The position numbers were made by a program, and so were the translations under genes. Source: Lentihominibacter hominis (GTDB lineage: Bacteria; Bacillota; Clostridia; Peptostreptococcales; Anaerovoracaceae). Taken from it: a stretch of 64,000 nt of DNA. The notes below the pieces were generated by a model. The model was not told where the DNA came from. It worked only from the letters and a program-made list of their open reading frames with translations, and did not search any database. The stretch is taken from the NCBI RefSeq assembly GCF_014385065.1, contig NZ_JACRTA010000001.1:62001-126000 (forward strand). The letters are read 5' to 3'. Positions 1-9,129 of the stretch are shown here, piece by piece; positions within the stretch are counted from its first letter, which is position 1; each line of letters starts with the position of its first letter.

Positions 1-690
1 CTTCAGCTGCCGAGCTACTGAAACATATCCGTCGTGATTCAGTTTCCCGCCTGTCACATCAGTCCCCTCAGCTTTGATGCCGAATACTTTTTCCGCATCC
101 TCTTCATTGGCTATACATACATCCACATAACGCATGAGTGTGCCCATAACTCTGCATGCTTCTTCACTGCTCCATAATTTCTTTCTGAAATTAAGATCGC
201 AGCTTACAGTAAGTCCCTGTTTTTTGGCTTCTGCACACGCCTCCTCACATAATTCTGCGACATTTTCCCCAAGAGCCGGAGTTATTCCGGTAAAATGAAA
301 CCATTCTGCACCGTTAAAAATATCCTCCCAGTCAAAATCTCCTTTCCCGGCAGAAGCTATAGATGATCCTGCTCTGTCATATATTACTTTTGACGGCCGC
401 TGGGATGCTCCCGTCTCAAGATAATATATCCCTACTCTGTCTCCCCCTCTTGATATCTTACTTGTATCTACTCCGAAATAAGCCAAACTTCTCACTGCTG
501 ATTCACCTATATCATGGTCAGGCAGCTTTGTTACAAAAGCTGTATCCATGCCAAAATTAGCAAGAGAAACAGCAACATTTGCTTCTCCTCCGCCAAATGT
601 AGCCTCCATTTTATCATTCTGAAAGAATCTGAGATATCCCTCAGGTTTCAAACGCAGCATTATCTCTCCGAATGTTACTATTTTAGCCAT
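1..690 (-). CDS. kdgK: 2-keto-3-deoxygluconate kinase, partial (C-terminus beyond window)
   Basis: PfkB/ribokinase-family sugar kinase that phosphorylates 2-keto-3-deoxygluconate (KDG) to KDPG in the cytoplasm. About 230 N-terminal residues lie in the window and the reading frame runs off the left edge. The protein starts MAKIVTFGEIMLRL and carries the family's sugar-binding stretch (FGGGEANVA, near residue 33), a FHFTGITPAL segment and a DLNFRKKLW segment typical of KDG kinases. The start overlaps the end of eda by 8 bases, so the two are probably translationally coupled. The neighbouring uxaA, uxaB and eda make KDG kinase much more likely than fructokinase or ribokinase. The C-terminal GAGD catalytic motif lies outside the window. 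Confidence 0.9.
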   Translation of the reverse strand, partial: MAKIVTFGEIMLRLKPEGYLRFFQNDKMEATFGGGEANVAVSLANFGMDTAFVTKLPDHDIGESAVRSLAYFGVDTSKISRGGDRVGIYYLETGASQRPSKVIYDRAGSSIASAGKGDFDWEDIFNGAEWFHFTGITPALGENVAELCEEACAEAKKQGLTVSCDLNFRKKLWSSEEACRVMGTLMRYVDVCIANEEDAEKVFGIKAEGTDVTGGKLNHDGYVSVARQLK

Positions 691-1345
691 TGTTTCTGCT
701 CCTCACTTTCTCTATGATCTCTACAGCTCTCCTGCACTGAACTGTCACTTCATTCCATTTTTCGTTATCAAGCATATCCTTCTTCACCATAAATGAGCCT
801 CCGCACGCTGCCACTTCTTTACTTGACATATAATCTGACAGATTGTCAAGAGAGATTCCACCTGTAGGCATAAATCTGATTCCCTGGTATGGAGCAGCAT
901 AAGCTTTTATAGTCTTTATCCCTCCAAACTGCTCAGCGGGAAAGAATTTTATAATTTTCAATCCATAGCTCATAGCCTTCTCTATTTCAGTAGGTGTAAG
1001 ACACCCGGGAAATACAGGCATATTAATACTGATGCAATATTCAATCACATCACTGTTAGATCCCGGACTAACGATAAACTGTGCACCTGCCGCACAAGCC
1101 TGTCTTGCCTGTTCTATAGACAATACTGTTCCTGCTCCCACAAGCATATTAGGGCAACTTTCTCTCATGGTTTTAATGGTTTTATCCGCTCCCGCCGCCC
1201 TGAATGTCACTTCGGCTACCGGTACACCACCGTCACTCAATGCTCTTGCCAGCTTCTCTGCATTCTCAGTCTTTTCAAGCTTTATTACAGGAACAATACC
1301 AATACGACTTATTTGTGATGATATATGCTCATAATTCTCATTCAT
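683..1345 (-). CDS. eda: KDPG/KHG aldolase
   Basis: Class I aldolase (220 aa, usual length) that cleaves KDPG into pyruvate and glyceraldehyde-3-phosphate, the last step of the Entner-Doudoroff branch of sugar-acid breakdown. Schiff-base Lys133 lies in KIIKFFPAE, catalytic Glu45 in AEVTFR, and Arg49 follows. GAGTVL (near 70) and the phosphate-binding MPTGGIS (near 160) are also family motifs. The start codon overlaps the uxaA stop (ATGA), with AGGTG upstream as ribosome binding site. Fourth enzyme of the sugar-acid operon. Confidence 0.95.
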   Translation of the reverse strand: MNENYEHISSQISRIGIVPVIKLEKTENAEKLARALSDGGVPVAEVTFRAAGADKTIKTMRESCPNMLVGAGTVLSIEQARQACAAGAQFIVSPGSNSDVIEYCISINMPVFPGCLTPTEIEKAMSYGLKIIKFFPAEQFGGIKTIKAYAAPYQGIRFMPTGGISLDNLSDYMSSKEVAACGGSFMVKKDMLDNEKWNEVTVQCRRAVEIIEKVRSRNNG

Positions 1346-2796
1346 AATGTCACACCTCGCTTAAAAATAGCTATATCTCTATAATTTTTCTCCTCACTGC
1401 AGCTTTTTTTACCGGATGCCACATCCAAAATATATCTGTCGAGTTCTTCTGTGATCTCATCATATTTTGCCACATCCAGAATTCGTTCTGCATCGAAGTC
1501 TATCCAATTTTTCTTTTTAAAAGCCAGTTCATGATTAGACGATATTTTAATGGTGGGGACAGGTCCTCCAAAAGGAGTTCCCCTGCCCGTAGTAAACAAC
1601 ACTATGTGGGCTCCTGAAACAGCAAGAGCAGTTGCTGCCACCAGATCATTTCCCGGTCCTTCAAGCAGAGAAAGACCTTTTTCTTTTACAGGGCAGGCAT
1701 ATCGCAGAACATCAGTGACTTCAGCATGTCCGCCTTTTTGTACGCATCCCAGAGATTTATCTTCAAGTGTAGTTATTCCTCCTGCTTTATTCCCGGGAGA
1801 TGGGTTCTCGTATATAACCTGTCCATTTTTCCTGTAATACTCTTTAAAATCATTAATCATACTAACCGTCTTATCAAAAACCTCGCTATCTCTGCATCTA
1901 TTCATAAGAACCTGCTCTGCTCCGAACATTTCAGGAACTTCCGTAAGTATTACGCTTCCGCCTCTGCCGCAATGCCTGTCAGAAAACTTTCCCACAAGAG
2001 GATTTGCCGTTATCCCCGAAAGTCCGTCAGAACCTCCGCATTTAAGCCCAACTATCAGCTCATCAGCATTTATTTTCTGCCTCCTGAATTTCCCGGCATA
2101 ACAAATAAGCTGCCGGACCATTTTTTTTCCTTCTTCTACTTCATCGCTTACATCCTGACACTTCAGCCATTTTATTCTGTCTCTGTCGCCCATCTGTTCT
2201 TTAGAGAAAACCTTCCCAAGTTCGCTGAAATTACAATTCTCACACCCAAGACCCAGCATGAGCACCCCTCCTGCATTAGGATGCGCTGCCAGCTGAGAAA
2301 GCACTTTTAATGTAGCCTCCTGATCTTCTCCCATCTGTGAACATCCGTACGGATGCTTTATGACAATAATACCATCAGTATATTCAGCTGCCTCTTCACG
2401 CATCTGATACGCTATATCATCTGCTACCGAATTGACACATCCTACTGTAGCGATTATCCATATCTCATTTCTTATACCGCAGCTTCCGTTTTTTCTTCTG
2501 TACCCTTGAAAAGAAGCAGAATGGCTTTGTGATATTTCTTTTAAAGCACCCTTTTTCTCATATACATATCTGCTTTCCTGATCTAATAATGTCTTGATAT
2601 TATGTGTATGTACCCAGTCTCCTTCAGCTATATCCTCTGTGGCAACACCGATGGGAGCTCCGTACTTTATTATCCTATCTCCTTTGCCGATACTGCAAAG
2701 AGCAAATTTATGACCCTTTGGGACAGGTTGGTTTTTCTCTATATCAGAAAGTGCAACGGCTACATTATCCCTATCATCTATCTTAATCCATTCCAT
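1342..2796 (-). CDS. uxaA: Altronate dehydratase
   Basis: UxaA-type dehydratase (484 aa, near the family length) converting D-altronate to 2-keto-3-deoxygluconate, usually with iron or manganese. The N-terminal ~95 residues form an SAF-like domain containing VHTHN. The catalytic part begins with GYRRKNGSCGIRNEIW and contains conserved Cys/His patches (VGCVNS, HPYGCSQ, LGLGCENCN, GLKCGGSDG). The start lies inside the 3' end of uxaB (14-base overlap) and the stop overlaps eda. Galactarate dehydratase GarD is related, but the adjacent uxaB makes altronate the expected substrate. Confidence 0.92.
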   Translation of the reverse strand: MEWIKIDDRDNVAVALSDIEKNQPVPKGHKFALCSIGKGDRIIKYGAPIGVATEDIAEGDWVHTHNIKTLLDQESRYVYEKKGALKEISQSHSASFQGYRRKNGSCGIRNEIWIIATVGCVNSVADDIAYQMREEAAEYTDGIIVIKHPYGCSQMGEDQEATLKVLSQLAAHPNAGGVLMLGLGCENCNFSELGKVFSKEQMGDRDRIKWLKCQDVSDEVEEGKKMVRQLICYAGKFRRQKINADELIVGLKCGGSDGLSGITANPLVGKFSDRHCGRGGSVILTEVPEMFGAEQVLMNRCRDSEVFDKTVSMINDFKEYYRKNGQVIYENPSPGNKAGGITTLEDKSLGCVQKGGHAEVTDVLRYACPVKEKGLSLLEGPGNDLVAATALAVSGAHIVLFTTGRGTPFGGPVPTIKISSNHELAFKKKNWIDFDAERILDVAKYDEITEELDRYILDVASGKKSCSEEKNYRDIAIFKRGVTL

Positions 2797-4240
2797 TATT
2801 CTGCTCCTTGAGAAACAGCCTCAAAGCCTCTTTCATACCCATCTGCTCTATCTGATCAAGATATTGTTGCGTAAGTTCTCCGAAACTCTTTATCTCCCTC
2901 AAATCTTCTCCGAAAAACTTTTCGTTGCCCATGAAATCCTCTAAAAGCTCTTTATTATCATCATATTTTCCGGCTTTTTCAAAAAATTCTATTACTTCCT
3001 TAGAATCCCGAATATTTCCCTTTTTATAAAATGCTATCAAAGCAGCAAAAGAAAATACTATATGTACCGGAAGAATATCATACTCAAAGACAAAATCTTT
3101 CAAGGCAGGTTTTACTCTCGCAGTCCATTTTGAAATACTGTTTAACGATATATCCTCAAGTTTATGATCTATAAAAGGATTCTCAAAACGATCAAAAACA
3201 TCTCTTGCAAAATTGTTGAGCTGATCCCCGCAAAGAGGTATAGTCGGAATTACTTCTTCTGTAATAAGATCCCTCACAAATCTTCCTATATCCTCATTCT
3301 GCATGCTGTCTCTTACAATTGTTTCACCATACAACAATGCCACCGGAACCATAGATGTATGAGCTCCATTGAGGATCCTTACCTTTCTGATCTTATACGG
3401 TTTATGATCATCTGTTACTATTACAGGAAGCCCCGCTTTATCAAAAGGAATTCTCCTGCCTATATCATCCGGCCCTTCTATTACCCATAGTCCGAAATAT
3501 TCAGCTGTATCAAGAAAATCATCTTTATATCCGTTTTCTCTGTGAAGTTTTTCTGCCGATTCTGACGGATATCCTGTGACGATACGATCCACAAGAGTAC
3601 TGCAGAAAATATTTTCCTCATGGATCCATTCTCTGAATTCGGATCCCAACTCCCAATCCTTGCTGTGTTTCAACACTGCATCCTTAAGATATTTTCCGTT
3701 ATCATCTATAAGTTCACACGAAAGTATAATATATCCTTTTCCTCCGCTGCTTCTCATAAATCTCTCATACAGCAGTCTCGTCAGTTTCGCCGGAAAAGAA
3801 GCAGGCGGTTCATCCTGAAGAGAACATGTTTCGTCATATATGATACCTGCTTCTGTGGTGTTTGAAATGATGAATTCAATATCATCATTAGCCGCAAGAT
3901 CCAAGAACGAATCAAACTCTGTATAGGGATCTATGCCTCTACTTATACAGCTGATAATCCTTCTCTCATCTTTTATTTCATTGCCTTCTCTTCCTCTTAA
4001 ATAAAGAGTATAGAGTCCTTCCTGATTATTCAGCATACACGCGCGGCCTTCCGGTATAGGCTGCACGACTGCCACTTTAGCGTCAAAACCGGATTTTTCA
4101 TTCATTATATCTATAAAATCATCCACAAATCCCCGAAGAAAATTACCTTCGCCGAACTGAATGACTTTTTCTTTTCCGTCTTCAAGCAGGTATCCGTGAT
4201 AACCCGCTTCTTTCAAAGTCTTATATGTTAAATCTTTCAT
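2783..4240 (-). CDS. uxaB: Tagaturonate reductase (altronate oxidoreductase)
   Basis: Mannitol-dehydrogenase/polyol-dehydrogenase family protein (485 aa), NADH-dependent, reducing D-tagaturonate to D-altronate. The N-terminal dinucleotide-binding segment reads QFGEGNFLRGFVDDFID, which is diagnostic of UxaB. KIRKVRILNGAHTS (near 290) contains the catalytic Lys/Asn/His region of the family. AGGAG lies 5 bases before ATG. It directly precedes uxaA. UxaC (uronate isomerase), the usual source of tagaturonate, is absent here, so tagaturonate is probably supplied by the upstream dehydrogenase. Confidence 0.9.
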   Translation of the reverse strand: MKDLTYKTLKEAGYHGYLLEDGKEKVIQFGEGNFLRGFVDDFIDIMNEKSGFDAKVAVVQPIPEGRACMLNNQEGLYTLYLRGREGNEIKDERRIISCISRGIDPYTEFDSFLDLAANDDIEFIISNTTEAGIIYDETCSLQDEPPASFPAKLTRLLYERFMRSSGGKGYIILSCELIDDNGKYLKDAVLKHSKDWELGSEFREWIHEENIFCSTLVDRIVTGYPSESAEKLHRENGYKDDFLDTAEYFGLWVIEGPDDIGRRIPFDKAGLPVIVTDDHKPYKIRKVRILNGAHTSMVPVALLYGETIVRDSMQNEDIGRFVRDLITEEVIPTIPLCGDQLNNFARDVFDRFENPFIDHKLEDISLNSISKWTARVKPALKDFVFEYDILPVHIVFSFAALIAFYKKGNIRDSKEVIEFFEKAGKYDDNKELLEDFMGNEKFFGEDLREIKSFGELTQQYLDQIEQMGMKEALRLFLKEQNNGMD

Positions 4241-4249
4241 CGAAACTCC

Positions 4250-5260
4250 TTAAAACTCTATCATCACTTTGAGCATTTCAGCTGAGTTTTTGTCAAATTC
4301 TTTAAAGGCCTTATCACCTTCATCAAATGAATAAGTATTTGTAATTATCTTATCAAGTGGAATCCTTCCTGTCTTAAAGATATCTATAACCTCAAGAAAA
4401 TCACTCTTCACCGCATTTCTTGAACCGTATATCTTAAGTTCTTTTCTTTGCAGTTCGGTAAAATTAAAATTTACAGTTTTCTTTCCCACACCTATCTGTA
4501 TCACTCTTCCTGCAAAAGCCACTGCATCCACCGCATTTTGAAACGTCTGTGGAAGGCCTACTGCTTCTACAGTCACATCATATCCGTTTCCGTCTGTTCG
4601 AGTTTTCACGCTATCTGCAAAATGTTCATTGTTTTTTATATACCCGTCAAATCCAAAACACTCCGCATACTTAAGTTTATCTTCAGCCACATCGCATATA
4701 TCTACCGATGCGCCTGCCTCTTTTGCCGAAAGAGCAGCTACGATACCTATGGTGCCCGCACCTATAACCAAAACCTTTTCGCCCTCTCTGATGCCGGCTT
4801 TTTTCACTCCATGATAACCTATGCAGAAAGGCTCCACGAGAGCAAGATGTCTGGCCTGTATGCCCTGACTTTTATAAAGACGCTCTGCCGGCATCGTTAT
4901 ATACTGGCAAAATGCTCCATCTCTTTGAGCTCCCATAGTCTCATTATGCTCACAGCAGTTCACATACCCTCTCATGCAGGAATAACAACTGCCACAATTA
5001 AAATACGGATTAGCCGTAACAACCATTCCCTTCTCAAGGCCATATGGGTTTTTCCCTATCTCCGCGATCTCTGCTGAAAATTCATGCCCCGGTATCCTTG
5101 GATATCCGGCATAAGCAAAAGTTCCGCGATAAGTTCCGAGATCTGAACCACATATGCCTCCGTAAAGAAGTTTAAGAAGGGCCTCTCCTTCCTTTATCTC
5201 AGGTACAGGCATTTCTTTATGACAAACCTCGCCAGGTTTTTCTATGCATATATATTTCAA
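4250..5260 (-). CDS. Zinc-dependent medium-chain dehydrogenase, probably sugar-acid (L-galactonate/L-gulonate type)
   Basis: 336-residue MDR-family alcohol dehydrogenase. Catalytic zinc ligands appear in GGICGSD and PGHEF, four structural-zinc cysteines in CGSCYSCMRGYVNCC, and a Rossmann motif in VIGAGTIG. It starts with TTG (5258-5260), 7 bases after a perfect AGGAGG; no better ATG exists. Its place just upstream of uxaB suggests it oxidises a hexonate such as L-galactonate to D-tagaturonate, as E. coli LgoD (YjjN) does; this is inference from context. L-gulonate/L-idonate or polyol dehydrogenase activity is the alternative. Confidence 0.75.
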   Translation of the reverse strand: MKYICIEKPGEVCHKEMPVPEIKEGEALLKLLYGGICGSDLGTYRGTFAYAGYPRIPGHEFSAEIAEIGKNPYGLEKGMVVTANPYFNCGSCYSCMRGYVNCCEHNETMGAQRDGAFCQYITMPAERLYKSQGIQARHLALVEPFCIGYHGVKKAGIREGEKVLVIGAGTIGIVAALSAKEAGASVDICDVAEDKLKYAECFGFDGYIKNNEHFADSVKTRTDGNGYDVTVEAVGLPQTFQNAVDAVAFAGRVIQIGVGKKTVNFNFTELQRKELKIYGSRNAVKSDFLEVIDIFKTGRIPLDKIITNTYSFDEGDKAFKEFDKNSAEMLKVMIEF

Positions 5261-5279
5261 AGCTTTACCTCCTCAAACT

Positions 5280-7232
5280 TTATAGTTTGCCAAGCAGACT
5301 GCCGGCATCCTTCTTTACCACTTTCAATACATTAAGTTCTGCAAGTATCGCATCTTTCAGATATTTACGCTGTCTTCTCTCAGCTTCTCTCACAGCCTCT
5401 GTTTCCGCATCTGTACATACCCCTTTAAGCAGTGCTCTTATGACTTTATAAAGATTTTCATTTCCATTATCGACAAGGCCTGCGCCCCAGCTTGGCTTAG
5501 CACGTTTGGTCACCTGTTCTTCAAAGAAAGTATATGTTCTCTCACTAAAAAATTCAGCATAATAATTAAAGTCTACTTCACTGAGAACCTTTGCCGCCTC
5601 CTCGTACTTTTTCTTATCCATAAGATCTGAAGCGATTTTGAGAGACTCTATATTTGATATATATCTTTCATGAGGAGCTATCATCTCATCGTTCCAGTTA
5701 AGCCTTATAAAATTCTTATGAATAAGCCTGTAAAGATCATGAAGATCATGTTCAGCAGATCCTGAAATAAAGCCCGACATTTTTTTATTGACATCTTTTA
5801 TTTTATCGCTGAGTGATCCGAGAAGACCTATGGTATCCACAAAGGCAGTTTTTTCTTCTTCATTCAAATATACTTTTACACTTTCATATGCATCATATAT
5901 TCTCCGTTTCAAATTTACAGGGCATATTTTTGTTCTGTCAAGAGATACGATGATATGCGCAAATAATCTGTGAAACATCTCAAAAGCCTCAAAATCAAAT
6001 CCTGAATCCCAGCCGCTGTCTGAACTGTGCAGTACTTTTCTGTCAGCCAGACATCCGTCATACGCTCCTGCTACAAGACTTGGCATTCCTGCCTTTGTGT
6101 AGCTGAAATCTTCAGTAGCTGATGTCAGCTTCATGTTAACTTCAATAGTATAATTTTTTGTATCTCCGAAATCTGACACACTTTCTTTTACAAAATCATA
6201 CAACTCTTTCGTACACACTATACAGAATCTTTCTTCACCTTTCACAGCATAAAATCCGTCAAGATTTACAACAGCAAAGCCATTGTTTCTCCACTCCGGC
6301 CTCACCTGCGTTATTTGCTTATAAGCTCCTACTGCCCAGTCATATTTACAATCTGTAAGTCCCCATTCTTCAGCTCCGTGAGCAACAAATCTTATAGTTC
6401 TGTCAGGAACATATCCGTTTTCGGTAAATAATTTAGCAAGTCCCAATGCCCAGCCTATGCCCTGCACATCATCAAAGACGGTGAAATAATATGAATCATA
6501 ATGGTTTATCACATATATCACATCATCTGTTTTCCCCGGAATATCTCCCCATACATTATAGGAAACCCCGCCGCCGGACACCTTACTTCTGGCACTGAGA
6601 ACAACTTTCATCTCCGCACTTTCTGATCTTTTCATAATCTCTTTAAGATCTGCCCCATCCCTTTTTCCGATAGAAAATACCATAAGATCTGCAGGTCCGC
6701 ATATATCTTCAGATACCAGAACGTTATCTCCTTCTTGCCCGAATCCCCCTACATTTATACATATAACACCGGCTGCCCCGGAAAGGGAAGCTTCATATGC
6801 CGGAAAATTTATCCACCATTCTCCAGCCTGATTTATATCTATAAGTACAAGTTTTCCTTTCACATCAATACGCCGCAGATCCGTTTCTGTACCTCTCCCT
6901 GCGTATACCAGTGGGAACTCACGATTTTTACAGTTAGCATTGCAAGCATATCCTCCCAAGATCACCTCTTTGCGTTCGCCATCTGTCCCCCTATATTTAA
7001 GTCTTGCCTCTTCAAATACCCACCTGTCTACACTGCACGGATCTTTAGTGACATTCACAAGCCCCGCCTGCCTGAACTTTTCTGCCAGATAATCTGCCGC
7101 TCTGTGTTCAGCAGGAGATCCTGCACTTCTTCCTCCGCAATCTTTATTATCAGTGATCTTAGAAAGCTCATCCATCACTTCAGTAGAAAATGATATATCA
7201 GCCTTATTCTTTATCCAATTGATATTTTCCAT
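5280..7232 (-). CDS. Cytoplasmic M28-family zinc peptidase with PA-like insert
   Basis: 650-residue metallopeptidase without a signal peptide or membrane segment. The expected M28 di-zinc ligands are visible: His244 (NHYDS), Asp254/255 (FDDVQG), Glu288/289 (GAEEWG), Asp325 (NLDG) and His402 (LHSSDSGWD). Residues ~95-220 look like a protease-associated insert. The C-terminal ~200 residues are helical and charged and I do not recognise them. M28 enzymes are mostly aminopeptidases and carboxypeptidases; the substrate here is unknown. It sits between a permease and a sugar-acid pathway, suggesting release of a sugar acid or amino acid from an imported conjugate. GGAG is rather far (12 bases) from the ATG. 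Confidence 0.8.
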   Translation of the reverse strand: MENINWIKNKADISFSTEVMDELSKITDNKDCGGRSAGSPAEHRAADYLAEKFRQAGLVNVTKDPCSVDRWVFEEARLKYRGTDGERKEVILGGYACNANCKNREFPLVYAGRGTETDLRRIDVKGKLVLIDINQAGEWWINFPAYEASLSGAAGVICINVGGFGQEGDNVLVSEDICGPADLMVFSIGKRDGADLKEIMKRSESAEMKVVLSARSKVSGGGVSYNVWGDIPGKTDDVIYVINHYDSYYFTVFDDVQGIGWALGLAKLFTENGYVPDRTIRFVAHGAEEWGLTDCKYDWAVGAYKQITQVRPEWRNNGFAVVNLDGFYAVKGEERFCIVCTKELYDFVKESVSDFGDTKNYTIEVNMKLTSATEDFSYTKAGMPSLVAGAYDGCLADRKVLHSSDSGWDSGFDFEAFEMFHRLFAHIIVSLDRTKICPVNLKRRIYDAYESVKVYLNEEEKTAFVDTIGLLGSLSDKIKDVNKKMSGFISGSAEHDLHDLYRLIHKNFIRLNWNDEMIAPHERYISNIESLKIASDLMDKKKYEEAAKVLSEVDFNYYAEFFSERTYTFFEEQVTKRAKPSWGAGLVDNGNENLYKVIRALLKGVCTDAETEAVREAERRQRKYLKDAILAELNVLKVVKKDAGSLLGKL

Positions 7233-7257
7233 AACTTAACTCATCTCCATTAGTAAG

Positions 7258-7290
7258 TATAGGGAGCACAATATATCTCATGCTCCCTAC
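7258..7290 (-). other. Intergenic hairpin between permease and peptidase genes
   Basis: Inverted repeat TAGGGAGCA / TGCTCCCTA (7260-7268 and 7281-7289) with a 12-base loop. It lies after the permease stop and before the peptidase start on the minus-strand transcript. No U-run follows, so it is more likely a processing or mRNA-stability element, or a partial attenuator, than a full terminator. It could make permease and downstream enzyme levels differ within one operon. Confidence 0.5.
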
Positions 7291-7313
7291 ATATCCTTCT
7301 TTTATACCGACTG

Positions 7314-8915
7314 TTAATCGTTCTTTTCACACCAGAACAGCTTTGCCGGATCTTTTTTTCTTCCGAATATCATAAGAACTACTCCGAGAACTCCACCTAT
7401 TCCTATTATCAGCTTTATAGCCAACAGATAATGATTAAATACTCCCGGATCATAGTTATCTGCCCCGTCAAATGAAGGGAACCATAATACCGCCAGAACG
7501 CCAAGTATAGCCCACATTACAAGAATCAGACCAATTCTTGAAATATCTCCCGGCGCCAGTTTAGTCTTAGGATTAGTCGGAAATCTCTTAGGATTGATCT
7601 TCGTAAGACCTCCCTTCGCTGCTTTAAGAATAATGTAGATCAAAGGACCGCTCATGATACCGCAGATACTGTAAACAAAATCATGAGTACCACTCAGATA
7701 AATTGCTATGAAGCCCACCAGAAAAGGTACAGCGCTGTAAGCTACAAATAAAGTGTCTTTCACTTTAAGCTTAAACGGTCCATCTGCATGTGTCTTTCTG
7801 ACTCTTCTTATTATTCCTGAAATCTGCGTAAGACTTGATGCAAATATACTCATCATTACAGTTCCCACCACAAGTGAACTGAAATCAAATGTACAGAGGA
7901 AAAATCCCACGATAGCTACAGTAAGTACGCCTACATAAGGAACACCCCTCTTTTTATCACACTTAACCAAGAATTTAGGGCAGAGATTGTCCGCTGCCAT
8001 AACAAAGAATCCTCGGGAAGTAGATGCTATATACCCATTAAACAAAGAAATATTGGAAAGTACCGCTACTATAATAAAGAAACTGTAAAATATCGGTCCT
8101 CCAAAGGCAGCTACATCCTGATATGACATTCCTTCTGAACCCCACTGCTGCCAGTCTCCCAGTGAACACAAACCTGCCATCGTAGGTATCATATATGTAA
8201 GAATTATAAGCGGTATAGCTATCATAAGAGCTTTAGGTATCAGCTGCGGTCTGTCCAGCTCTTCTGTCATAATAGACATAGCCTCCATGCCGCCGTACAT
8301 CCACATACCTATAGCAAGAGCATTTCCTATGCTTTCGATAAGAGTCTGATTCTCAGGAATAAAGGGTTCCACAGGAGATTGATGATAATGTGCAAATCCC
8401 AGAACAGCGACAATGGCAAAGGATACAAGGATACTTATGGATATTATAGTATTAATAATAGCAACATCTTTGATGCCGCGCAGATTAACGATTGTAAAGA
8501 TAACTATGAAAGCTATCTTCATAGCATACTCCTGGGTGGATGTAAGACCAAAAGCACTTGTCATATAACCCGCAGCCAGCACAACAAATGTTATAGTGTT
8601 AAAATATCCACCTATTGTTCTCCACCATCCCATCTGAAATCCCCAAAACTCACCGCATGTCTCCTGAACCCATTTATAAGGTCCGCCCTCTGCCGGTATA
8701 GCCGAACCCATTTCAGCACATACAAATGCCTGAGGATAAGCCCATACTATAGGAATGACTACCAGCATTACCATACATAATCCGGGGCCTGCCGCCGGCA
8801 CCATATCTTCAATACCATAAGCTCCCGCAGCAGTCAACGAATAGATCGTTCCCACTATGGCCAGAAGCCCTACTTTATGGCGTTTCAGACCGGTGGTATT
8901 TTGTAAATCACTCAT
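7314..8915 (-). CDS. APC-superfamily amino acid permease
   Basis: About 533-residue integral membrane transporter with 12 or more hydrophobic segments. N-terminal APC features are GLLAIVGTIYSLTAAGAYGIEDMVPAAGP and AIPAEGGPYKWVQ. I place the start at ATG 8913-8915 (MSDLQNTTG), 5 bases after GGAGGTAGAA; the TTG four codons upstream lies inside that ribosome binding site. It is first in the operon with a peptidase and sugar-acid enzymes, downstream of a canonical promoter and the GntR-type palindrome. APC members carry amino acids, polyamines or their conjugates; the substrate cannot be read from sequence, but context suggests an amino-acid-linked sugar acid. Confidence 0.85.
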   Translation of the reverse strand: MSDLQNTTGLKRHKVGLLAIVGTIYSLTAAGAYGIEDMVPAAGPGLCMVMLVVIPIVWAYPQAFVCAEMGSAIPAEGGPYKWVQETCGEFWGFQMGWWRTIGGYFNTITFVVLAAGYMTSAFGLTSTQEYAMKIAFIVIFTIVNLRGIKDVAIINTIISISILVSFAIVAVLGFAHYHQSPVEPFIPENQTLIESIGNALAIGMWMYGGMEAMSIMTEELDRPQLIPKALMIAIPLIILTYMIPTMAGLCSLGDWQQWGSEGMSYQDVAAFGGPIFYSFFIIVAVLSNISLFNGYIASTSRGFFVMAADNLCPKFLVKCDKKRGVPYVGVLTVAIVGFFLCTFDFSSLVVGTVMMSIFASSLTQISGIIRRVRKTHADGPFKLKVKDTLFVAYSAVPFLVGFIAIYLSGTHDFVYSICGIMSGPLIYIILKAAKGGLTKINPKRFPTNPKTKLAPGDISRIGLILVMWAILGVLAVLWFPSFDGADNYDPGVFNHYLLAIKLIIGIGGVLGVVLMIFGRKKDPAKLFWCEKND

Positions 8916-8988
8916 TTCTACCTCCAAAAAATAATAATAAATAGCGATATATTTTGTTGTTATACATCATAAATATTTTATATATATC

Positions 8989-9002
8989 TGTTGTATACAA
9001 CA
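8989..9002. promoter_or_regulatory. Perfect 14-bp palindrome, probable GntR/FCD operator
   Basis: TGTTGTATACAACA is its own reverse complement. Its TTGTATACAA core matches the operator type used by FCD-subfamily GntR regulators. A degenerate second copy, TGTTGTTATACATCA, lies at 8955-8969. Both are between the permease start and the divergent GntR gene at 9130, so that regulator is the obvious ligand (inference). Confidence 0.7.
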
Positions 9003-9016
9003 TATTTTACAGCATA

Positions 9017-9045
9017 ATTTTACTCTTACTATTTTGTGTTGTCAA
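9017..9045 (-). promoter_or_regulatory. Sigma-70 type promoter of the permease/sugar-acid operon
   Basis: On the minus strand a perfect -35 TTGACA (complement at 9040-9045) is followed after 17 bases by TAAAAT (complement at 9017-9022). Transcription would start near position 9010 and run into the permease gene. The palindrome at 8989-9002 then lies just downstream of the start, where a bound repressor would block elongation or initiation. Confidence 0.7.
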
Positions 9046-9129
9046 TGTATTTTTACAACTTAGACTATTGCTTTTTTTTATAATGTATTATACTGTATAA
9101 ATATACCAAAATTTAAGAAGGAGTCTGCT

